18,012 nt of DNA, from assembly GCA_019677205.1 (NCBI GenBank), contig JAAMXY010001517.1, forward strand, positions 1-18,012. Direction: 5' to 3'. Origin of the DNA: Pinguiococcus pyrenoidosus. Lineage: Eukaryota > Sar > Pinguiophyceae > Pinguiochrysidales > Pinguiochrysidaceae. Positions 7,840-16,000 of this stretch are shown here, piece after piece. Position numbers and translations under genes: made by a program. The stretch's first letter is position 1. Each line of letters starts with the position of its first letter. The notes under the pieces were generated by a model. It saw only the letters and a program-made list of their open reading frames with translations. It had not been told where the DNA came from and ran no database searches.

Positions 7840-10800
7840 CTACAGCTCCAGGCGCCGACGAACTTCCGGCAGGAGGCACTTCTCGCCCTCGTCTCGGTAG
7901 CGCTGCACGGCCGAGGGATGGACCCACATGAGGCGCCCCCCCTTCTTGGGAACCACGGGCACCAAGCCGGTGTCGTGGAGTTGGCCGCCGCCGAACCAGG
8001 ACACGTGAGCACTGCCTTGGTCGTTCGCCAGCTGCACCAGGTCGACGAGGTGCTTGTACTCGCTGCCGGAGACCACGCAGGGCTTTCCGACGGCGATGCT
8101 GCTGGGCTCGAGGTTGGCGGCCCACTTGTCCATGCGCTCAAAGTCGATGTCCACGTCGTCGTCAAGGTGCGTATCCTCGATGATCACCCCCACCGACGCC
8201 CGCGCGAGAGCCGACAGGGACTCCAACGTCTCGAAGGCGTAGGTGTCCGAGTCGTTCATCGTCTCCGGCAGCAGTCCCGCCACGAAGGAGCCAGCGGGTC
8301 CGAGGCAGGACGCAATGATCAAGGAGGTGATGCTGACCTTGAGGATCCCGATGAGAAGTCGAGCGGCAGGCGCGACGTGCGTGAATGCTTCCTTCAGCGT
8401 GTTGATCTTGAAGCCTTTGCCGCCGTTGGTCCGCGCGATGAGCCCCGTGACGGGGCAGACGAAGAAGAGATAGGACTTCTCCGTCGCCAACTGCGGCTTG
8501 TGGCGATTGATCCACTCCACGCGCGAGGGCTTCTTGCCCGTCAAGAGCGACTGGATCGACTCGGCGATCTTCAAGGGAAGGAGCAACGGGGTGCAGGGCA
8601 GGACGTGCTCGACCTCGAGAAGCTGAGAGGTCTGGCGCCCGTTCCTCTGCATCAAAGACTCCAGCTCTTCAAAGTGCTCCTCCAGCATACTCGCCAGCTT
8701 CTCGTCGCGGCCTTGGCTTTGATCCGCCGCAAGGTTGGCGGCGGCCTGGAGCTTCCCAAGCACTAGCAACGTCGTCTCCTCCGCCGCAGCAAAGCGCTCT
8801 TGCAACGCCGTGAGCCTCGCGAGCACCGTCTCGTCCTGCTCGTCTGGCCGCTTTGAGATCTCAAGGACGCCTCGCTGCTGGTGGATCTGAGTCAAGACGC
8901 TGTCCATCTTGGCCAGGATCGCGGACTGCTCTTTCCCCAGCGACGGCAGCGTGTCGGCCGAGGTCGCTTGCATCTCGCCGAGGAGGCGTTGGACGCTTCC
9001 GAGATCTCGCTCCACGGAGCTGATCGCGCCAAGCTTCTTCTCGAGCTGCGCCGTAAGTTCCTGCACATGCGACTGCACGGAATGGATGACCGCTTCCACG
9101 AACTCCAGCCGGTCATCCACGTGCACGTGCAGCTCGGCAGGCTCACGGACGTAGCAAAACTTGGCGTCCGACACGTACTCGATGGCATGGCGCTCCTCTG
9201 GTGTGAGATACTCGCCATTCCACAGGATCCCCACAAACTTGTCCCCAAACTTGCTGCTCAGGATCCGCATGCAGGACACCAGTCTTCGAAAGACAGCTTG
9301 CAGCGCCCGCGCCTCCGGCCTTGCATCCTCGGCGTCCGGGAGCAGGCATTGCTGGCCACATGAGATGCTCACGGCGTCCTCCGCAGCAAGCGTCCATTTG
9401 GACACCCGTCGCGGCCGTAGAGGAACGGCGATGAAGTAGTCCGGCGACGTGCCTTCCGATGACCTTCGGTACATCATCCAGATGGCATTGAGATGCAGCC
9501 TTGCCGCACCGGCGTTCTGGAGCCACCGGTAGTTCTTCAGCGCCAAATCGCGAAGCTGGTGCGGATCTTCGCTCTCGGCGAGCTGCTGCAGAAAGTACAG
9601 GATGTCGGGGGAGACGGAGGTCTTCTGCTGCCCCATGAGGAACCGACTCGCGTTGTGGAACTCGTCCGACAGACCGTCCGAGTTCTGCCGCCGCAGCGAC
9701 TTCTCCGTGAGAACATTGAAGGTGACGTTGTCAAAGACACTTGCCAAGAACCACTGCACATCGTCCAGAAGAAGCTTTTTGTCCTCCTCCCCATAATCGC
9801 AAATCGAATGGACTCGGCCCCGCTTGGCCAAAATGGACAGCTCGCCACGATTCAGCTCCCGCTCCTCTTCATGGCCGTCCGTACAGATCATCTTGACGTC
9901 CTCGACGGAAATCCCGCTGAAGCTCATTCTACGCAGCGCTTCGATCTTGGACAGCACGTGATGGCGAATGCTGGTGCTGCCGCAGCTCTCAATCCGAATC
10001 CGAGCCTCGGGCACGTCGAAGAGGACCCGCCCGTACGCATCGAACTCCCCCTCGGCCTTGGATGCGATGACGCAGCCGTGCTCCCACCAGCCATGCTCCA
10101 CGGCCAGCGCGTGAAGTTGGACGTGAAGCTGAGCGGTGAAGCGCCGAGGCATGCTCGAGAAGGTAATGAACACAGCTGCATTCTCTTCCAACGGCAAGCG
10201 GCTGCTCAGATTCGTGTAGATCTCATCTGCTGTCGTGCGGTCGGCTTCCAGCATGGAGGGGATGAGCGTCGCATACTGATCACCGCCCTGGTCGGTGACG
10301 ATCGGAAAGCCAAGCTCCGAAGCATGCACGAGATCCAGCATCGCGCCCTGAAGCTCCGGCGGGCAAATGTCGGGCGTCCAGATGTGGTCCAGGTCCATGT
10401 GCTTCAGGATCCCGTCCGTGACATTCTGCTTGCTGTCAGCGTCGAACGTGATGACCTTGCGCAGGATGGAGGGCAGTCGCTTTGGCTGGAGCACGATCGG
10501 GAGGCTCCTCGTGGTCAGCTGTCGCTGCTGCGTCGGCATCGTCATCACGATACCCCAAGCGTCGAAGAGCAGCAGAGCCGTCCCTTCGTCGTTGACACCG
10601 GCTTCCTCGGCAACGCGCGGCCAGTCGGAGCGTCTCAGGAAGAAGACGTCGTCCACCGTCACCATGTGCTGCAGCTTCGTGCGTAAGACGGCGTAAGGAG
10701 CCGGGACCTTGGAGTTCATGTGCGGCAACGCTGAGGCCAGGTTGAGGATCGTGGACTGCAGCTCCGCAATGCCTCTCCCGGTTTCGGCACTGACTTGAAA

Positions 10801-12220
10801 GTACGCCACAAACCGCTTGGCCGCTCTAGAGAAGCAGCGTAGCGCCCGCAAAGCAGCACAACAGGCGAGAGAAAAAAGCGTGTGAGCATTCCTCCTACGA
10901 AGGAAACGTCGAGGAACCAAGAAAAAGCAGGAAGAACCAAACCCAAAGCGCACCTCGCTCCGACAAGTGTCTTTAGACGTGCACTCGTCATGGCAGAGCT
11001 TCGCTGATCGTGGGCGTGGGTCGAGACGAACACCAGGTGAGCATCGGGGGCACAGTCGAGCGCATCTCGTGCATACTCGCTGATCAGGCGATCCTGATCG
11101 GGCGGATGCCAGACGAGCACGAAGACACCCTTTGTGCCCAAGAAGAGGCGATGCGTGTTCGTGTACACCTCTTGCCCGCCAAAATCGTAGAATCGCAGCT
11201 CCATACCGCCGATCGTCCAGTCACACATCTCCATGCCATCCGTCATGGTCACGTCTCGAAGAAACTCCCCGCCGCTCACGAAATGATGAATGAGCGTGGT
11301 CTTCCCCGCTGCCCCCGGTCCGATCACCATCACTTTTGCCACAGCCATGCGCACACCGCCGTCGTCCTGAGGGCAAGGAGGAGGAAGCAAAGCCACGCCC
11401 TGAGCGACATGCAAAGCAAAGCAACACAGGACTGCACAGCTTCAGCAGATGCCAAAAACGAAGAGAACCCCACCTGGGCTCGCTCGTGGATGAACTTGAG
11501 AATGTCCTTGTTGGTGGCGCTCCCGAGCACTCCCGGAAGCTGCATGACATCCAAGTGATCGTGGAGGTCGACGCCTCCCAGTCCCGTCAGGATCGGAAGG
11601 ACATTCGCCGCGAGCTCCTTCGCAAAGACCTTGGCTCCATCCTCCCCAATGTCGTTGTGACTCAGGTCCAGATTGGTCAGCTGCGGCACATTCCGAAGGC
11701 CGCGCTTCGCCAGCACTTTCAGGCCTCTGTCGCCGATGCCATTGCTCCGGAGGGACAGATTGGTGAGCTTCGGCACGTGTTGCAGGCCTCGCTCCGCCAG
11801 CACTTTCGCGCCGTCGGCTCCGATGTGGTTATCCCCCAGCGACAAGTTCAGCAGATTGGGCACGCTGGCCAAGCCGCGCTTGGCGAGCACCTTGAGCCCC
11901 TCGGCGCCGATGCGGTTGCCGCCCAGGTACAGGTCGGTGAGCTTGGGCACATGTGGCAGCCCTCGCTCGGCCAGGACCTGCAGTCCGTCGTCGCCGATGT
12001 GGTTTCCCCAGAGAGACAGCTTGGTCACCTCGGGAACGCTGGGCAGACCGCGCTCGGCCAGCACTTTCATCCCCTCATCTCCGATGACCGGGCGACTGGC
12101 GTCGAAGTGCCGCAGGTCCAACACGGTCTGCTTGTGCTCGTACACGTGCAGGAGCTTCTGCCACCACCAAGGCTCGTCGCCGAGCTCCGCTGGCCAGCTG
12201 GGCGGCGCGCGCGCGCTCAT
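7840..12220 (-). CDS. ROCO-family LRR-Roc-COR protein, three exons, complete
   Basis: Exons 12220-11474, 11366-10954 and 10825-7840 join to 1,381 residues plus stop. The ATG at 12218-12220 is the first Met after an in-frame TGA 15 nt upstream. Residues ~33-215 are six ribonuclease-inhibitor-type LRRs (29 residues, LxLxxNxIGxxGxKVLAxRGL). The Roc GTPase (~255-420) shows P-loop GPGAAGKTT (265-273), G3 DFGGQ (310-314), a G4-like THAHD (365-369) and G5 VSAETG (398-403). COR spans ~429-689 and would mediate dimerisation. A coiled coil lies at ~969-1114. A later stretch (~1170-1240: YLFFVCPVTG, then ARLLIGILKVSITSLII) resembles the C-terminal region I associate with protist LRR-GTPases. There is no kinase domain. 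Roc-COR proteins are cytosolic GTP switches; I infer LRR-based sensing, with an unknown partner. Exon 1 matches the LRR domain exactly. Confidence 0.92.
10826..10953 (-). other. ROCO intron 2 (128 bp, phase 2)
   Basis: Donor GCGAG|GTGCGC (exon ends 10954) and acceptor GCTTCTCTAG|AGCGGCC (exon resumes 10825). The split codon AG+A gives Arg387 and restores the frame across the Roc domain, between the G4-like motif and the G5 motif VSAETG. A pyrimidine-rich stretch precedes the acceptor. Confidence 0.82.
11367..11473 (-). other. ROCO intron 1 (107 bp, phase 0)
   Basis: Donor GCCCAG|GTGGGG (exon ends 11474) and acceptor CCTTGCCCTCAG|GACGAC (exon resumes 11366). It separates the LRR C-cap ending KFIHERAQ from the Roc start DDGGVRMAVAKVMVIG, so the intron sits on the domain boundary. 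Retention would shift the frame (107 is not a multiple of 3). Confidence 0.87.
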
Positions 12221-12496
12221 GAGGACTCGTGGCGTTCAAACTGCGTTCTGGCGCCGAAAGGCGCAGTGTGCATCGGGTGGACAGCACCTCGCGCCGCGGA
12301 ACCTCGGATGAAGCCATGCGGCGCCAGTCTTGCAACCGCGCGCACGCGGAGAGCGCGCTCGCGAGAGGACAGGGGACGGGGCGAAAAGTCGCGCGTGCGC
12401 CGGCGCCGTTTCCGAGAGACGACTGCTTCGAAGAACTTCGGCGCTCTCCGGCGCTCTGTGACGGAGGGACGGATCCCGAGGCAGTACAGTATCCCT

Positions 12497-12595
12497 AGCC
12501 TAATAGGGACCAGCCTGATAGTGTCCCGAGCCGAATAGTGACTGAAGCTTGAGAGAACCGGCGTAAAGAAGCCTGATAGTGACCCTTAGTGACCC
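12497..12595. promoter_or_regulatory. Cluster of AGCC(T/G)(A/G)ATAGTGwCC repeats upstream of ROCO
   Basis: Four related copies: agcctaatagggacc (12497-12511), agcctgatagtgtccc (12512-12527), agccgaatagtgact (12529-12543) and agcctgatagtgaccc (12570-12585). A half-copy, tagtgaccc, follows at 12587-12595. They lie about 280-375 bp upstream of the ROCO start codon. Irregular spacing argues against plain slippage and suits either a degenerate minisatellite or a cluster of protein-binding sites. The regulatory reading is inference. Confidence 0.45.
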
Positions 12596-12889
12596 GTGTG
12601 GATTCTGTTGGGATCGTTGGTGACGGCGTTTCTGAATCCCTTATTATTGACCTGCTAAGGAGACCAGGTAGAGGTAGCGGATGGATGAGAGGGAGGTAGA
12701 TTCAGACAAGAACGAAGTCAGGCAGCTTCTCGGTGTGAGAATGAAACAGCCGCGAAGGTGCAGCACTTCAAGCAATAAGAACGCAGATCACCTTTGGGTT
12801 TCATCTTTGCCTTTAGTATTCTCTTCGATCAGCCACGTGATTGCTAAAAGATTGGCCGTGGAGACCGACGCAACACACAAACATCACAC

Positions 12890-12925
12890 ACTACGCAACG
12901 CAAGGGCGTAAACTACGCAACGCAA
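12890..12925. repeat. 14-bp direct repeat (actacgcaacgcaa)
   Basis: Two perfect copies of a 14-mer at 12890-12903 and 12912-12925, 22 bp apart start to start. It lies about 160-190 bp downstream of the stop of the second LRR gene (- strand), so it may be in that gene's 3' UTR. Function unknown. Confidence 0.8.
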
Positions 12926-13081
12926 TGGCCCGAACCCTAGCGAGATCTGAGAGAAGAGCGAAACGTGCGAAGCAGAACAGCGACCTCTTCGCGTGGATGG
13001 CCAGAGAACACCCGCACGGAGAAGAAAATACTCCTTCTAAGACCACAAATCTTCAGGCCGTCGCCTTCCGTCCTTTTCAGC

Positions 13082-16000
13082 TCACACCGACTGAATCTGT
13101 ACGAAAGATTCCTGCCCAACACTCGATGTAAGTGGCAGTGAACGTGCTGCGGTCGAGGCTTTCTCAGGCGCCGCACTTGGGCCGAAGTGGAGGATCCCTT
13201 CTTTATATGCTGATCCACCGGCTGAACGCGGTACTTCTGGTTCGTAGTCGAAGTCTTTGACCCAATCGATAACAGCTTCCGTGCGAGCCTCAACGCCGTG
13301 AGAAAAGAGTTGTCCCGCGCACAAAAATCCCTTCAAAGACTTGACCTTCTCAAGCGTGAGCTGCTTCGCGTTTGCGTCGTTTTTGTTAGGACTGCCGCCC
13401 CCGCCAGCGGAAGGGCACGTCCAGTCTTTCTCCCGATATGGAAAACAACTCTGCAGCTCTGAGAGTTGCTTATAGAGCCATGTCTTGATCTGCTTTGGGA
13501 AATCCTTCCTGAAATCTTCTGGCGGGAAGTTGGCCTCGGTACACACAGCATCACGCAGAAAGGCGAGCCCATGCCGCTTCGTAAAGTGCATGAATATCAA
13601 GCCGGCAAGAAAGGTCAGCTTCCTTGCACCCGTTGGCCGATCCGAATAGATGCTGATGTAGAGCGACTTGAACACTGCAAGCTTCCTGTCTTCTGCATTC
13701 GTATTCAGTCTCCAGAGCTGCATTCCGTTCCTCACTGCAAAGTCCAGGTCCTCACGAAGACACTTCAGCTCGCCTTCACGGTCCCCGGCATCCGGACGTA
13801 TGGAGAATGGCAGGCACGGTCGAAGGTGGTGAACTGCCTCTTCACTCTTCCCTGTTTTGATGAACACCATAGCTTCCCTGTCACGGAGGACTCTTCGAAG
13901 TCCATCCTCTCGACCAAGCCTCCAGGTCTTGTGAAACGACGTGTATCTCGGGTCATACACTTCCACGACCGGGACGCCTCCTTCAGGAAGACTCTGGAGA
14001 GGGCCTCGCTGGGAAGCTGTGTTCTCGGTCGGCGGCCCTTCGGCTGACACCTTTTCAGCCTGACCATCTGGATCACGAATGCTGCAACATACAAGAACGT
14101 ACAACGGTTCCTGCCAGTACCATGCGACGGCCTTTAACATACTAAAAAAAAGGTGAAGTTGAGAAGCTTCTGGCAAATCAACGTGCATGGTGTATCAACC
14201 TACCTCTCTGTGCATACTCGTTGCGTTGAAGTACCCTCGTCTTCGTAGCTGTTAAGTTGCTCAGACGCCACCTCAAAATCGGCCTCCAATTCTGAAGGTA
14301 GCACCTCAGACGCCTTTGATGCCGCTTCCAATGCTTCTCGCACAAGCTTGCGACCCATCCGTTCATACTGCGTGCTGTCGGTCCCCCGCCCTTGACAACC
14401 AATGGCCATGCCTTCGAAACTCTTATGCTTATGCCCTATCCCTTTTTGCTTGTAATACTCATCGTAGTACTCGGCGCTGCGAGCAAGCGACTCGAAGCCG
14501 CAACCTCCACGCTCTGCGTTTGCTTCGTTTCCTTTCACGTCGATCACCTCCCGAAGGAGACTACGAAAAAGGAACAATTTTCAGGAGCGCCAGTCAGTCA
14601 TCCGCAATTAGTAGGTCTTTTGACGCGTTGCTTACCAAAGTAGCATGCATTTACCCCACATCTCAACGAACTTCGGATTCTTCCAAAGATTGAGCTCCTG
14701 CTCGCTTACGCGAAGTAGTTCATTCCTACTTCCACGCCGCTGAGTTCGTTTCTTGCTTCCACCTTTCACCGTTTTTTTCGCCTCATCTTCAGTGGCTTGC
14801 CTGAACGGCAGACCATCCAACTCTTTATTGAGTGTATTTATGAAGAAATCCACACGATTGCCGCGCACCAGCTGCGTCACGAATTCTTTTACTTGCTCGT
14901 CTGAAGGCTCTTCCATATTCGCTTTGGCCAAGGCATCATCGGACGAATCTGTCGCCCCGTCTGCTTCTTGAGAACCGCCAAACATGCCAACACCACCGCC
15001 GCACCCGAGAAAGTACTTGCACCGAATTTGGTCCTCGCGATCCACAACGTATGTGAGCGTATCGTCAAGAAGGGAGAACAGCCTTGCTTTCTCGGATACT
15101 TCAAATGGTTGTTGGACCATGCTGGTGCGATGCCGGAGCAAATTTATGCATGCAAGTGCTTTATCCTCGGTGAGCTCTTCCACAATTACTCCGCTCAGGT
15201 ACATCCAGCTGTTTCTCTTGACATGCGCCGCCTCATCTGAGTTGCCATCCTGTGTCTTCTCAAGCGACGCTCGAAGGAAGAGCATATCGACCGCAACCTC
15301 ATCGGGAAGAGCTTGGCACTCGTCCAGGAACTGGTCGAGCTTCTGGATTGCGCCATCGATCAAGTTCGGCGCTGGATCCTGATCAATGCTCAGAATCTGA
15401 TACCATTCGTACACTTCTCTCAGAGTGCTTCTGGTCCAAGCCTTCTTCTCATAAACATCTTGGCCGGGCGCTTGTGGACGACGCAGCTTGTCGATTCTTT
15501 CAAGGTCGGGAACTAGCTGATGGATCTGTCGCAAGTCTAGTCTCCGCAGTATGCTTCTGAAGCACGTGCCGAGCTGGATATCGTCGGCAAAGCTCTCCAA
15601 TGGAGGTGGGGCGCTGCGGTCATTCTCGGCAACCCACCCGATGACAGCCATCGCATACTCGACTTGTCTCTGGAGCTCTTGAGGCATGAGCTTGTTGTCC
15701 CCTGTAGATGCAGCCTGAGGTGCCTTCGAAGGCTCTGGTTGTGCCCCAACGTCACCGTACGGATGTCTCCTACGAAGACCACGCCCGTCCACGAAAGCCG
15801 CCTTAACCTCGTCTGCGAAACTCGCAAGGAGTTGTAATGCGAAACCTGTCAAGCTCGCGATGACGCATCCTTCCATGCGAAACAGCTTTAGATAGAACTC
15901 CTCTCGTCCGCTGACAGGGACGTAGTTGAAGCAAGCTATGAGAGAAGCGTTGAAGCCAATACTGGGTGGCATTGGCGTTGAAAGCGCCTCCTCATCGAGA

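Larger units (their letters stand above)
12221..13081. other. Intergenic region: ROCO 5' flank and 3' flank of the second LRR gene
   Basis: 861 bp between the ROCO start and the stop of the next gene upstream, both on the - strand. It should contain the ROCO promoter. It holds a run of AGCCTGATAGTGACC-like repeats (12497-12595) and a directly repeated 14-mer (12890-12903 and 12912-12925). No coding region can be supported. Confidence 0.65.

Noticed and set aside
7522-8766. 414-codon + strand frame across the ROCO 3' end
   Set aside because: Overlaps the C-terminal coding part of the ROCO gene on the other strand and shows no recognisable domain.
11336-12538. 400-codon + strand frame opposite the ROCO LRR exon
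   Set aside because: Mirror of the LRR repeats; the - strand reads classic LRRs with an in-frame upstream stop and splice sites.
12681-12911. 76-codon + strand frame between the two LRR genes
   Set aside because: Short, no domain, and no supporting signal; chance frame.
14636-14660. Alternative donor GGG|GTAAAT at the end of exon 3 of the second LRR gene
   Set aside because: The downstream GTAAGC donor is the better consensus, and it leaves a phase that joins the next exon in frame.
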